From NCBI GenBank assembly GCA_948630815.1, contig CAPIEU010000002.1, positions 1 to 64,000 of the forward strand: DNA of 64,000 bases. Reading direction: 5' to 3'. The notes under the pieces are model-generated. The model ran no database searches, was not told where the DNA came from, and saw nothing but the letters and a program-made list of their open reading frames with translations. Positions 1 to 8,855 of this stretch are shown in pieces; position 1 is the stretch's first letter; each line of letters begins with the position of its first letter. The translations under genes and the position numbers were made by a program. This DNA comes from an uncultured Clostridia bacterium. Lineage in GTDB: Bacteria > Bacillota > Clostridia > TANB77 > CAG-508.

Positions 1-1835
1 TTTGTTTCATCTGGTATATAATCAAATGCAGTATCAATTTCTTGCATTTGGAATTTATCTTCTTCATTGATGTAGATTATTCCAAATCTATAAGTTTCCA
101 TTTTATTATCTGGATCTAGTTTGTAGTAATCTTCTAAAGGAAATACCCTAACAATAGCACTATTGTCTTCAGCAAAGTTAAAATAAAACATTTGCTTATC
201 AACGTAGTAGGTTGCTTCAGTATAACCAACATCATAATATTGCCTTAATCTCATAATGATTTCGCCAACTTCTTCTTCAGATAGATAATTACTAAATCTA
301 ACATTGCCAAGTACATTTCCAAATATAGCAGGTTTAGTGGTATCAATATAACCTTTATCAAATAATTCTTGACAAGGTTTACAGATGGAATCTCTAAAAT
401 TTATTTGTTTTACTGCAACTTCGTTACCAACTAAATCAAGTTCTATATCCTCAACATATTTCATTATTAAGTCTGCTTGTTCTTGTCTAGTATAATCTTT
501 CCAAGTTTTAGTTCTTTCTTGATATTCCTTATCTAGTTTTATTTTGTTGATAAAGTCAATGTCTCTTTTTAAAAGTATATCTTTTGGAGTAAATTTAAGT
601 TCTTCGGTGCAGTCAGTAGTTTCTAGTTTGCTTTCAAGTTCTGTAATAGCATTTTCCACTATTTTCTTTTCTTCGTTATATTCTTTTAGTTCAAACACTC
701 CATTGATATAGGCTTTTTTTATTCTTTCAAGTTTATTGTTTTGCTCTTTTATTTCTTTTTCTAATTGCTCTTTAGGCTCATCAAATTTTTGCTTTATCAT
801 AGGCAAGAAGAATTGATTTACAACAGAGTCATATTCTACTAACTCACTAATGAATTGATTAAAATAGTCATTTATAACCTTTTCTTTAAATTCAATTTTG
901 CAGTCATTACAATAGTAGTAGAAGTAGGCATTGCCATTTTTCTTTGTAGTCGCTTTTCCACCTAAAATCCTATTACATTTAGGACATTTCAATTTCTGCA
1001 AGTATAAATATATCAATGTTCTCTTATAACTTCTTGAATTTTTCTTTTTCTGTACTTGACAATCTGACCACATTTCTTTTGAGATAATAGGTTCTACCAC
1101 ATCTTCATAATAAGTTGGATGCTTTGTTCTTTTGCCATGAACAAAATCGCCTTTATATATTTCATTTTCAAGAATTGTAACAATAGTTGAGTCACGCCAA
1201 TTATCTTTTCCTAATACTTTTTCTTTGTTAAATAAGTTACTTATTTTCTGATAAGAATATCCATTATAATATAAGTTAAATATTCTAACTACAATATCCT
1301 TAGTAGCATAATCTATTACCAATCGTTTATCTTCGTGCTTATAGCCTAATGGAGCAACGTGTGGAATATGTCCTGACTTTATTGCACCAGCTAATCCTAC
1401 TTTTGTTCTTTCGCTAGTTCTTTCAATTTCATTTTGACTAACACTCATCAATAATCTTGAAATCATTTTGCCATTTGCAGTTGTAGTATTTATTTCATCA
1501 TTAACACAATCAAGGTAGGCATTATTCTCATCTAAAAATGTCATTAGATTTTCCCAGTCATAAATACTTCTTGTTATTCTATCTAGTTTTAAGGCAACAA
1601 TAGTATTTATCTTTTTACCTTTAATATCATTTTTTAATCTTTCAAACTCTGGTCTATGATTACCAGTTTTAGCACTTATTCCAGCATCTTCGTAATAGTC
1701 TATTATCTCATAGCCTTTGAATTTACAAAAAGTTTCTAATCTTTCTCTTTGTTCTGGAAGACTAAATCCTTCGCGGGCTTGGTCTTCGGTGGAAACTCTT
1801 AAATATAAGCCACATTTTTTCTTTTCTTCGTTCAA
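1..1835 (-). CDS. Large serine recombinase (partial, C-terminus beyond window)
   Basis: Site-specific integrase or resolvase of the large serine recombinase family, which excises or inserts DNA through a phosphoserine intermediate. Read from a TTG start 9 bases after an AGGAGG site; the nearby ATG is in another frame. The N-terminal catalytic domain has the YLRVSTEDQ nucleophile motif (Ser near residue 13) and the LDRITRS motif. It is followed by a recombinase domain, a zinc-ribbon-like CPKCNRILGG...YCNDC segment and a long charged coiled-coil region, in the usual order for the family. The frame stays open to the window edge (at least 611 codons), so the end is missing. No in-frame CGG codon is present. 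It probably belongs to a mobile element lying mostly to the left of the window. Confidence 0.9.
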   Translation of the reverse strand, partial: MNEEKKKCGLYLRVSTEDQAREGFSLPEQRERLETFCKFKGYEIIDYYEDAGISAKTGNHRPEFERLKNDIKGKKINTIVALKLDRITRSIYDWENLMTFLDENNAYLDCVNDEINTTTANGKMISRLLMSVSQNEIERTSERTKVGLAGAIKSGHIPHVAPLGYKHEDKRLVIDYATKDIVVRIFNLYYNGYSYQKISNLFNKEKVLGKDNWRDSTIVTILENEIYKGDFVHGKRTKHPTYYEDVVEPIISKEMWSDCQVQKKKNSRSYKRTLIYLYLQKLKCPKCNRILGGKATTKKNGNAYFYYYCNDCKIEFKEKVINDYFNQFISELVEYDSVVNQFFLPMIKQKFDEPKEQLEKEIKEQNNKLERIKKAYINGVFELKEYNEEKKIVENAITELESKLETTDCTEELKFTPKDILLKRDIDFINKIKLDKEYQERTKTWKDYTRQEQADLIMKYVEDIELDLVGNEVAVKQINFRDSICKPCQELFDKGYIDTTKPAIFGNVLGNVRFSNYLSEEEVGEIIMRLRQYYDVGYTEATYYVDKQMFYFNFAEDNSAIVRVFPLEDYYKLDPDNKMETYRFGIIYINEEDKFQMQEIDTAFDYIPDET

Positions 1836-1855
1836 TTTTCATAACCTCCTAACTT

Positions 1856-1902
1856 CAAAAAAAGAGACATCAAAGTACACGAGTACTACTGACATCTCTT
1901 AA
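1856..1902 (-). terminator. Hairpin plus T-run in the leader of the serine recombinase
   Basis: On the minus strand AGAGATGTCA pairs with TGATGTCTCT around a loop that is itself partly palindromic (GTACTCGTGTAC), followed by seven T and then the ribosome-binding site of the recombinase. A terminator-like hairpin between promoter and start suggests attenuation, or the end of an upstream transcript. No leader peptide was recognised. Confidence 0.5.
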
Positions 1903-2042
1903 ATCCATTTATCATAAACTAAAATATAATAATGCAATATAATATTTTCAAAGTACTCATATATACAACTCTTGCCGAGTAAATATAAATTTCTCATTGA
2001 TTATATTATACTACGATTTTAAGAAATGTCAAATATTTACAT

Positions 2043-2312
2043 TTATATGTTTTTCAAATATTCTTCTAACTCTGATAATTTAATCTTTTGAGTTAAATTT
2101 GAAATATACACATCGTTTGAATAATTGAAAACTAAAAAAGTAATATTTTTAATAATCACTCTATGTGGCTCAATATATGTAAGATTAGTTTGTGATAATT
2201 TTCTAATGCTACCATTGATAAAGGTAGGAGTAACTTTTGAAAACTCACATATAAATTCAAGTCGCTGTTTTAGACATTCCTCAAATTCTAGTTCTTGCTT
2301 AATTATCTTCAT
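2043..2312 (-). CDS. Hypothetical 89-aa protein
   Basis: Small acidic protein of unrecognised family, transcribed toward the serine recombinase. It starts at ATG preceded by a GAAAGGATGG stretch. Predicted soluble, with no signal peptide or membrane segment. Convergent to nothing on its left; a terminator lies upstream at 2363-2401. It is probably accessory to the recombinase-bearing element. An overlapping plus-strand frame of similar length (2125-2391) has no ribosome-binding site and looks like its shadow. Confidence 0.5.
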   Translation of the reverse strand: MKIIKQELEFEECLKQRLEFICEFSKVTPTFINGSIRKLSQTNLTYIEPHRVIIKNITFLVFNYSNDVYISNLTQKIKLSELEEYLKNI

Positions 2313-2362
2313 TTTTGCACCATCCTTTCTTTTGGATGATTTTAATATTGTTTTTAAGCAAC

Positions 2363-2401
2363 AAAAAAATCAACCAGATTTTATTTTCTGATTGATTTTT
2401 G
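2363..2401. terminator. Bidirectional terminator-like hairpin
   Basis: AATCAACCAG and CTGATTGATT form a near-perfect stem flanked by A and T runs on both sides. It separates the left hypothetical gene from the displaced tRNA-Leu fragment. Confidence 0.55.
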
Positions 2402-2441
2402 TATCTCTCTGTTCTATAAAAAGTTCGAACAGAAACGTCGT

Positions 2442-2499
2442 TGGTGCAGATGGCCGGAATCGAACCGGCACGGTTTATTCAACCGCAGGATTTTAAGTC
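2442..2499 (-). other. Displaced 3' part of tRNA-Leu (attL side)
   Basis: The minus strand carries the T-arm, acceptor 3' side and CCA of the tRNA-Leu at 8593-8681, then diverges in the variable arm and matches again over the anticodon arm. The 16-bp core CGCAGGATTTTAAGTC (2484-2499) recurs at 8636-8651. The 5' half of the tRNA is absent, so this is the fragment displaced by integration and not a working tRNA. Confidence 0.85.
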
Positions 2500-2816
2500 T
2501 TTAAATTTAAGTGTTATTTAATATTATTTAAGTTTATATCGTGTTATATAATACCCACCCAAACTCTTGATAAATAAGTACATTTACAAGATTTAAGTTG
2601 AGAATTCTAAAATTGAAGAATTTGAAACTTGAACAGAAAAAATTAGAAAAAAATTAGAAATACATAAGCCTATTATTAGTTTATATTTGCAATAACTAGA
2701 ATTCAAACCTTACAAGAAATTGTAGGGTTTTTATTATTGGCAAATGATATTTCTATTTAATCTTATAAGGGTGTAAATAATTTCAAAGCACCATTTTTAT
2801 TAAGGGGGAAAATATA

Positions 2817-3653
2817 ATGAAAAATGAAAATAATTTTAAAATCAATCGTGAAAGTAATTCACATTATATAAGTGCAGATAAAATTGTATATCGTACCGAT
2901 TTAGGTAATACAAGTAAAATTGTATCTATGTCACATCAAAATACATCTAGCAGTTGTATTAAAAAGTTAAATAAATATGAATATCTGGATTTAACCACAG
3001 GAGAAAGAAAATATTATGATTTAGATAAACCAGTTAGTATTAAAGATATAAAAAGAAAAGTTAGAAAGTACGAGGAAATAGTTATATATAACTTTCAAGG
3101 TGGTAAAAATGAATTATTTATCACACTTACTTGTAGAGATAAAATAACAGATTTAAAAGTTATAAAAGACAGATACAAAGAATTCTTGAAAAATATACAA
3201 ACTGACTATAAAGGTTTAGAGTGCATTGCATTATTTGAAACAACATCTAATTCATATTGGCATATACATCTATTTATAAAATCTATTACATCAAATGTAT
3301 TGCATATTCCACATCAAGATTTATTAGAGAAATATTGGACTTATGGTGCAGTACATATTATTAGAAATTTCAATACATTTAAGAATTTAGGGCATTCAAA
3401 AGATAACAGACAAGAGAAACTTGAAAGATTAACTAGTTTTCCTAAAGGTTGCAGATTGTATAGTAAAACAAAAGGAATCAAAATACCACCTAAAGAGAAA
3501 AAGCAATTTAAAGATTGTCCAGAATTTAAGTCAAGTGATTATTCGATAACAAGTGCAGATACTTATATGATTAGAAACGAAGAAAATGACAAGATTGTAA
3601 ATACAATCACAACACTAATGTATAGAAATAATAAATCTAAAATGGAAAGGTAA
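2817..3653 (+). CDS. Rep-like replication protein of the integrative element
   Basis: 278-aa protein with features of rolling-circle replication initiators: the motif FITLTCRDK (near residue 100) resembling the FxTLT motif I, and WHIHLFIK (near residue 142) with the HxH metal-binding pattern. A candidate catalytic tyrosine lies in RLYSKTKG or KYWTYG. It would nick an origin on the excised circle to start replication. A good GGGGGAAAATATA ribosome-binding region precedes ATG. It is the first gene of a plus-strand run with three small genes. The assignment rests on motifs only. Confidence 0.65.
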   Translation: MKNENNFKINRESNSHYISADKIVYRTDLGNTSKIVSMSHQNTSSSCIKKLNKYEYLDLTTGERKYYDLDKPVSIKDIKRKVRKYEEIVIYNFQGGKNELFITLTCRDKITDLKVIKDRYKEFLKNIQTDYKGLECIALFETTSNSYWHIHLFIKSITSNVLHIPHQDLLEKYWTYGAVHIIRNFNTFKNLGHSKDNRQEKLERLTSFPKGCRLYSKTKGIKIPPKEKKQFKDCPEFKSSDYSITSADTYMIRNEENDKIVNTITTLMYRNNKSKMER

Positions 3654-3738
3654 AATATTAATGAGTAGGTACTAAAAAAGTACAATGCACAAATTTTATC
3701 TTTTCCATTTAAAATTATCTTTTTGGGGGTTGGAATAT

Positions 3739-3984
3739 ATGCACTTATTAGAGATTAGACAATCATTAGAAGATACAACTATTGAACAAGACATTTATGC
3801 GAGTAGTAAAATCTTAAAAAAGTTATCAAAGGTCGTTGATAATTCAGCAGATTTATCAATAGACGATTTCACATATATTTCAGCCCTATTATCAAAATCA
3901 AAAATACTATTAGAAAAAACATATACAATATTCAAATTAAATACGGAGGAGGTGCAGAAAAATGATAAGCAGAAAACAAATTAG
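3739..3984 (+). CDS. Hypothetical 81-aa protein of the integrative element
   Basis: Small, probably helical soluble protein following the Rep gene. ATG at 3739 is preferred because a GGGGG site lies just upstream; an upstream in-frame start at 3685 lacks one. Its end overlaps the next gene by 23 bases, so the two are probably translationally coupled. The family is not recognised. Confidence 0.6.
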   Translation: MHLLEIRQSLEDTTIEQDIYASSKILKKLSKVVDNSADLSIDDFTYISALLSKSKILLEKTYTIFKLNTEEVQKNDKQKTN

Positions 3985-4216
3985 TAAAACATCAGCAAGT
4001 AAAAAGATTTTAACAGAGGGTTTACAAAATAATGATAGACTAGACATCGCAGACTTATTAGAATTAGAAAAAGAAACAATTGAGGACATTTTAATTCGTT
4101 TGCAAGAAATATCAGTTGACCCAGCAACAGCAAGTTATATTTACAATTTAGTTAATATAAGTTATATGACATTAAGTAACATTTGCACAGATTTTTTAGA
4201 TATGGAGGTGTATTAA
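3962..4216 (+). CDS. Hypothetical 84-aa protein of the integrative element
   Basis: Acidic helical protein whose ATG overlaps the preceding gene and has a GGAGGAGGTG site upstream. The stop is followed directly by the GTG of the next gene. It resembles the preceding product in length and composition, including a similar central hydrophobic stretch, so the pair could be paralogous. No function is assigned. Confidence 0.6.
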   Translation: MISRKQISKTSASKKILTEGLQNNDRLDIADLLELEKETIEDILIRLQEISVDPATASYIYNLVNISYMTLSNICTDFLDMEVY

Positions 4217-4753
4217 GTGAAAGAGTTAGAAATAATTGAGTTGCAAGAAATACCAATTGAAGAAATTGTATCTTTTTCCAAGTTAGAAACATCGCCAGTC
4301 ATAACGATACTTGATGACCTAAATTACGGACTTTTCAATAAATTTGTAGTATTAGCCGATGAACTAAAACTTGTATTCTTTTTAGTAAAAGGTACAAATA
4401 AGATTGCAGTTATTGGCAATCAACAAGTAGCATTAAAAATTGCAAGATTATTACAAGTAAAAGCCGAAACAATGTTTTTTTCTTTACTAAAACCAAGAAA
4501 GATATTAGGTAAAATTTATATACCAAAGCGAGATAGTAATTATGTAGTACAAGCATTTGACGAAAAAGGCAAACCAATTGACCCATTTATTGATACAGAA
4601 ATAGAAAGAGTTGATTGTGATACTTTATTAAAATATACTTTTAGACCATACAAGTATTACATCAGTGTTAGATGCAGTAAAAACAATAAAGTTGAAAATT
4701 TGCAGTTGTTAAGAGATAAGAGAAGAAATTTCAAACTAACCAGCAAAATATAG
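4217..4753 (+). CDS. Hypothetical 178-aa protein of the integrative element
   Basis: Starts at GTG immediately after the upstream TAA, with GGAGGTG ten bases before it. A soluble mixed alpha/beta protein; the C-terminal third is basic (KLTSKI end, many Lys/Arg), which fits nucleic-acid binding, but no domain is recognised. Last gene of the rep operon; the following 160 bases are extremely AT-rich. Confidence 0.6.
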   Translation: MKELEIIELQEIPIEEIVSFSKLETSPVITILDDLNYGLFNKFVVLADELKLVFFLVKGTNKIAVIGNQQVALKIARLLQVKAETMFFSLLKPRKILGKIYIPKRDSNYVVQAFDEKGKPIDPFIDTEIERVDCDTLLKYTFRPYKYYISVRCSKNNKVENLQLLRDKRRNFKLTSKI

Positions 4754-4920
4754 TGTAATGAAAATATCATATATTATATTCCGTGCGTTGTGAAAATCAA
4801 ATTTAAGACATTTTTATATTACAAGCAATAAAAGAGTAATAGCCAAAAATATAAAATCAATATAAAAACCCTTGACATATTTTTAAACTTATAACAATTT
4901 TAATATTGACAAAGTTTAAT

Positions 4921-4949
4921 TTGCATTTTATGTTAAATTATAGTATAAT
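4921..4949 (+). promoter_or_regulatory. Sigma-A-type promoter
   Basis: TTGCAT and TATAAT separated by 17 bases, upstream of the small membrane protein gene at 5007. Confidence 0.6.
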
Positions 4950-5006
4950 ATATTTAGGTTCGTAAATATTATTATTACATCGCCATTTGGCAAGGAGGAT
5001 TTCATT

Positions 5007-5183
5007 ATGATTAAACGGATTGGCTATTCTTTCATCTATTTCATTACCTATGCAGTAATATGTGCCATTGTTGGAAAAATAATGGGAAGTGCTGATTATC
5101 TTAATACGGCAATAGTTGGTGCTATCGGTGCTTTTTTTGGTACATTTGCAGGATATGGATATGGAAAGAATGACAGAGATTAA
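5007..5183 (+). CDS. Small two-helix membrane protein (58 aa)
   Basis: Not recognised. Two hydrophobic segments (about residues 6-24 and 33-50) with a glycine-rich second helix (GAIGAFFGTFAGYGYG). Strong AAGGAGG site before ATG, its own promoter upstream and a terminator downstream, so it is an isolated single-gene unit inside the integrative element. Notable oddity: codon 4 is an in-frame CGG, one of only three seen in the window. If CGG forces a +1 shift here, translation would end after 16 residues. Confidence 0.65.
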   Translation: MIKRIGYSFIYFITYAVICAIVGKIMGSADYLNTAIVGAIGAFFGTFAGYGYGKNDRD

Positions 5184-5187
5184 ATCT

Positions 5188-5224
5188 GGAAAAACCACCT
5201 GATATTTTAGGTGGTTTTGTTTTA
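5188..5224. terminator. Rho-independent terminator
   Basis: AAACCACCTGATATTTTAGG type stem (AAAACCACCT with AGGTGGTTTT) followed by T-rich sequence, ending the 5007-5183 transcript and also usable from the other strand for the resolvase. Confidence 0.75.
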
Positions 5225-5237
5225 TAAAAATAAAATA

Positions 5238-5790
5238 TTATTGAGCATTTATTAATCTATATAAACTTGTTTTTGAGATTCCAGTTGTATTGATTATATC
5301 ATTTATAGAATAATCATTTGAATTATACATTTGTAAAATAGTTTCTTTCTTTTCATTGAATTTATTAGGTCTACCCAATTTAGCACCACGTTTTTTGGCA
5401 GATATTAAACCTTGTTTTGTTCTATCAGCAATCAAATCTCTTTCAAATTGACTTAAACCGAGCGAAGATTGTAAAAAGTAGTTTTCCTTGGGGTGTAGTT
5501 GTATCAAGCCAAGTTTCTTTTAGTGATTTAATACTAGCACCCTTTTTTTCTATTGTTTCCACTATTTCAAATAAGTCTTTTGTTGACCTTGATAGTCTAG
5601 TTAATTCAACAACTATAACAACATCGCCATTTTCTAAACTATCTAGCATTTTATTCAATTCTATTCTTTCCCTTTTTGTTCCAGTAATCTTTTCTTGGAA
5701 AATCTTTTCAGCATCATTTTCTTTTAATATATCAATTTGTCTATTTAGATTTTGTTCTTGGGTTGAAACCCTTGCATAACCTATTAACAT
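5238..5790 (-). CDS. Serine resolvase/invertase, split by a +1 frameshift
   Basis: Small serine recombinase of the Tn3-resolvase/Hin type, 183 aa if the shift occurs. The N-terminal catalytic domain begins MLIGYARVSTQEQN (Ser nucleophile near residue 9), with LTRLSRS near residue 67. The family motif FAGLSQFERDLI is interrupted after FA: the gene reads gct, then an extra C, then GGT. Zero-frame reading gives RFKSI and stops. After the shift comes RTKQGL, the LGRP linker and a C-terminal helix-turn-helix (SINDIINTTGISKTSLYRL). ATG at 5790 follows a GGGGGG site. It probably resolves dimers or inverts DNA for the element. The frameshift site has the same form as those in native genes. Confidence 0.88.
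5457..5460 (-). other. +1 frameshift site CGGT in the resolvase gene
   Basis: Minus strand reads gct C ggt tta. Skipping the C joins FA to GLSQFERDL, a conserved resolvase segment. The zero frame stops five codons later. Confidence 0.85.
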
Positions 5791-5996
5791 AATTATCCCC
5801 CCTATTTGTTCCAAGTGTACCGCGACCAGCCGAAACTTGTCAAGCATTTTTGGTAATAATTTTTGAAACTTTTTTTAAAAAATTATAAAGTATATTAAAA
5901 GTGTTGAAACATCTATAATAGCAAGGGTTAAGGTAGCATTTGTTAAAAATCAAGGTTTTAGTAGTACCATAAATGACCGTTTTAGGTACAGATATT

Positions 5997-6755
5997 TTAA
6001 AGTAGTTTTGTGTCTGATTTTGTAAGAACAAATGATTTCTTTAATGTTATTTCTAATAATTCGTCAATAGCATCGTGTAAATCGTTTTTAGCATCTCTAT
6101 AAATATCTTGAGTTTTAACTTTTTCAAATATTTCATTAAATGTTGGATTTTTTTCATTATATGTAAAATCTATTTCTTTTCTCTTTAATAGCCTAGTTTT
6201 ATTAGAATTTATTTTTGTAGATAATCTATCAAAACTATGTTTAAATGTTTCCATAAATGTTTTATCGTGTATAATAGTACAAATAAATAAAGTTAATACA
6301 TTTGAATTAAACAATTCTATTATTGATATTTTCATATTTTTATAAGTTATCTTTTTCGTTAGTAATAGTTTTAATATCTTGTTGTAATCAGCCTTTTTGT
6401 CTTTATCTTTTATAAACCTATGAGGTTCATAATAATTAGTTTTGTATTTCATAAGATAGTCAGTTATTTCGGGAGATAACCACCATTTTTTTCGCATTGC
6501 CTCATCAAAAGTATCTGGATTATTATCGTTATAACATAAAAAATCTAATGTAACACCCATTATGTTTGCAATATTCCTTAATACGGGTATTGGTGGTGTA
6601 CCTATATTTCCAGACAAGTACCCCCTTAATGTATCATAATTTATGTCTAACATTTCAGCAAATTTTTCTTGCGATATATGATTGTTTTTTAACCAATCGT
6701 ATATATAATCTTTTTTATATGTTTGATTTTCCAACTTTTTTATTTCATTTTCCAT
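5997..6755 (-). CDS. XRE-family transcriptional repressor
   Basis: 252-aa protein with an N-terminal HTH_3 domain (about residues 20-75: ISQEKFAEMLDINYDTLRGY) and a larger C-terminal region of unknown type. It lies divergent to the excisionase gene across a 218-bp intergenic region that contains an inverted repeat, so it most likely represses the integration/excision module and itself, as element repressors do. A GGGGAA stretch precedes ATG. Confidence 0.8.
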   Translation of the reverse strand: MENEIKKLENQTYKKDYIYDWLKNNHISQEKFAEMLDINYDTLRGYLSGNIGTPPIPVLRNIANIMGVTLDFLCYNDNNPDTFDEAMRKKWWLSPEITDYLMKYKTNYYEPHRFIKDKDKKADYNKILKLLLTKKITYKNMKISIIELFNSNVLTLFICTIIHDKTFMETFKHSFDRLSTKINSNKTRLLKRKEIDFTYNEKNPTFNEIFEKVKTQDIYRDAKNDLHDAIDELLEITLKKSFVLTKSDTKLL

Positions 6756-6886
6756 TAAAAATTCCCCTTTTTTGTTTTAGTGTCAATCTTAAAATATTAC
6801 GATTTTCATTATAAAATATCTTTAGTCTTGATTAAGACGTGGCATTTAAAAAATGGAACTAGCACCTAGCACTAACACCGACTATA

Positions 6887-6914
6887 TTGTATCACATCTT
6901 TAGTTGATACACAA
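6887..6914. promoter_or_regulatory. Candidate repressor operator
   Basis: Inverted repeat TTGTATCA...TGATACACAA with a 10-base spacer between the divergent repressor and excisionase genes. The position fits binding by the XRE repressor. This is inferred from symmetry and location only. Confidence 0.5.
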
Positions 6915-6973
6915 TGTCCAGTATGCACATTGAAAACTTAATATTTTAAAGGTTAGAATTCAAGGAGGTAAAA

Positions 6974-7177
6974 ATGGAAACATACAACAAAAATATGTTT
7001 TCTAATTACCCCGATATGGTAAAAGTGCAAGAATTAAAAGAAATGTTAAGAATTGGTAGAAACAAAGCATATTCATTAGTGCAAAAAGGAATTATCAAAG
7101 CAAGATACATTGACGGAATAGGTTACAGAATTCCAAAAGAAAATGTAATTAAGTATTGTTTAGAATACAACAACTAA
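6974..7177 (+). CDS. Excisionase-like helix-turn-helix protein
   Basis: 67-aa protein of the MerR-like excisionase/DNA-binding family (HTH_17): VQELKEMLRIGRNKAYSLVQ forms the helix-turn-helix and GIIKARYIDGIGYRIP the wing. It directs the neighbouring integrase toward excision. AAGGAGG site before ATG. The integrase follows after 118 bases that contain an inverted repeat (about 7201-7216 with 7246-7260). Confidence 0.8.
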   Translation: METYNKNMFSNYPDMVKVQELKEMLRIGRNKAYSLVQKGIIKARYIDGIGYRIPKENVIKYCLEYNN

Positions 7178-7295
7178 TAAAAATATTTAAAAAAGTATAG
7201 TAATTCGACCTATTATGTGTTAAACTCTGGAACACAGATATAAACAATAGTAGGTTGAATTTACATTGTTATAAATTCAAAGGGGGAATTAGAAA

Positions 7296-8522
7296 ATGAA
7301 TATAACAAACAACTTACAAAGTAGTTACATAAAAGTAACAGTCAGCATTCAAGGAACGGGCAAGAAATATTATCAAGCCTATTTACAATATAAAGAAAAT
7401 GGACAACAAAAGTACAAAACAAAAACAACAGGAATTCCAGTAAATGGTGGTAGTAAAAAACTTGCAAAGGAAAAAGCAGAAGAAATAAGGCAACAATTTG
7501 AATTAGAAATAAATGCACCAGAAACATCAGCAGAAGAAAAAGCAAAATTATTATTTGGCGATTATATGTTGCAATGGTTGGAAACGCAAAAACCTAATAT
7601 TCAAGATACAACATATTCGGGTTATGAAAGAAATGTAAAAAGAACATCAAAATATTTTAATGATTTAGGTATAACCCTAAAAGACTTGAAAACATCAGAC
7701 CTACAAAAATATTATAACTATTTACAACAACCCGATAAAAATGGAAAATCGATTAAATACAATACAATTAAAAGATACCATGCCAACATACACAAATCAT
7801 TGGAAGATGCAATACAACTTGAACTAATAGAAACAAACCCAGCAAGTAAGATAAAACATAAAAAGATTGAACAATATATTGCACCACATTATAATCAGCA
7901 AGAATTGGAGCAACTATTTGAAATTTCAAAAGATAATCAATTAGAATTGCATATACTAATTGCAAGCCACTATGGATTACGCAGAAGTGAATTAGTGGGG
8001 TTAAAATGGGAAAATATCAATTTTAATGATAATACAATTACTATTAGCCATATAGTAACAGAAGCAAGTATAAATGGTAAATTTCAAGTAGTAAAAAAAG
8101 ATAAGACCAAGAATAAAACTAGTTATAGAACATTGCCACTTATACCAAGCATAAGAAAACTATTACTTGCAGAACAAGAAAAACAAAAACAGAACAAGAA
8201 GATATATGGCAATAGTTACGAAAATAAGGACAATTACATTTTAGTGCGAGAAGATGGCAGTCTAATAAGACCAGGATGTATTACAGAGAATTTTAGAAAA
8301 TTGATAAATGAAAAAGGATTGAAAAAAATTACTTTCAAAGATTTAAGGCATTCGTGTGCAAGTTTATTATTAGCAAATGGTATCAATATGAAACAAATTC
8401 AAGAATGGTTAGGGCATTCAAATTTTTCTACAACTGCGAATATATATTCACATCTTGAAAAAGATACAAAAGAAATATCTGCAAATGCAATAGCAACAGC
8501 ATTTGAAAAGAAAAGTGCATAA
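7296..8522 (+). CDS. Tyrosine recombinase (integrase)
   Basis: 408-aa phage-type integrase. It has an N-terminal AP2-like arm-binding region (about residues 10-60), a core-binding SAM-like domain (65-165) and a C-terminal catalytic domain. Catalytic residues are visible: Arg in HYGLRRSELVGLKW, Lys in the beta-hairpin, HSCASLL after DLR (R in KDLRHS), a second His in WLGHSNFSTT, and the nucleophile Tyr in ANIYSHL. GGGGG site before ATG. It stands next to the intact tRNA-Leu and should recombine the 16-bp core shared by 2484-2499 and 8636-8651. No in-frame CGG. Confidence 0.93.
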   Translation: MNITNNLQSSYIKVTVSIQGTGKKYYQAYLQYKENGQQKYKTKTTGIPVNGGSKKLAKEKAEEIRQQFELEINAPETSAEEKAKLLFGDYMLQWLETQKPNIQDTTYSGYERNVKRTSKYFNDLGITLKDLKTSDLQKYYNYLQQPDKNGKSIKYNTIKRYHANIHKSLEDAIQLELIETNPASKIKHKKIEQYIAPHYNQQELEQLFEISKDNQLELHILIASHYGLRRSELVGLKWENINFNDNTITISHIVTEASINGKFQVVKKDKTKNKTSYRTLPLIPSIRKLLLAEQEKQKQNKKIYGNSYENKDNYILVREDGSLIRPGCITENFRKLINEKGLKKITFKDLRHSCASLLLANGINMKQIQEWLGHSNFSTTANIYSHLEKDTKEISANAIATAFEKKSA

Positions 8523-8592
8523 AAAAATTCCCTTATCTATTGGCACTAGATAAAGGAAGTATGTATTTATAAAAAATGTTTCGTAAGTTAAC

Positions 8593-8681
8593 TGGTGCAG
8601 ATGGCCGGAATCGAACCGGCACGAAGTTTAACCTTCGCAGGATTTTAAGTCCTGTGCGTCTACCAGTTCCGCCACATCTGC
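8593..8681 (-). tRNA. tRNA-Leu (anticodon TAA)
   Basis: Complete class II tRNA with acceptor stem GCAGATG/CATCTGC, anticodon stem around CTTAAAA, a long variable arm, T-arm with TTCGATT and an encoded CCA. It reads UUA. This is the attR side: its 5' half is chromosomal and its 3' half was supplied by the integrated element, as the variable arm differs from the displaced copy at 2442-2499. Confidence 0.95.
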
Positions 8682-8811
8682 ATATGACGAAACATTTTAT
8701 ATAAAAAATTAGAAATTTAATTAGAAATCATAATTTGTTGAATTTCTTAAAATTGTAAATGTACTATGTGGCATAGGGTTTCGGGTGTTAAGGTATTAGA
8801 AAACCTTACCC

Positions 8812-8855
8812 ATTTTAAGTCCTGTGCGTCTACCAGTTCCGCCACATCTGCATAT
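8812..8855 (-). repeat. Extra 5' half of tRNA-Leu (44-bp direct repeat)
   Basis: Identical to 8642-8685 over 44 bases, covering the tRNA-Leu 5' half from the acceptor stem to the anticodon, then diverging inside the att core. The 170-bp spacing suggests a relic of an earlier integration or excision at the same site. Confidence 0.85.

Larger units (their letters stand above)
2484..8651. mobile_element. 6.2-kb integrative element in tRNA-Leu
   Basis: Bounded by 16-bp direct repeats inside tRNA-Leu sequence, with the tyrosine integrase gene next to the intact tRNA. It carries a Rep-like protein, four small proteins, a resolvase, an XRE repressor, an excisionase and an integrase. This is the layout of a small replicating integrative element. 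No relaxase of conjugative type, capsid or transfer genes were seen. A further 5'-half tRNA copy lies outside it at 8812-8855. Confidence 0.85.

Noticed and set aside
1717..1902. 61-aa plus-strand frame
   Set aside because: Antisense to the start of the serine recombinase and its leader hairpin; no ribosome-binding site.
4938..5198. 86-aa minus-strand frame
   Set aside because: Antisense to a small gene with a clear promoter, ribosome-binding site and membrane helices.
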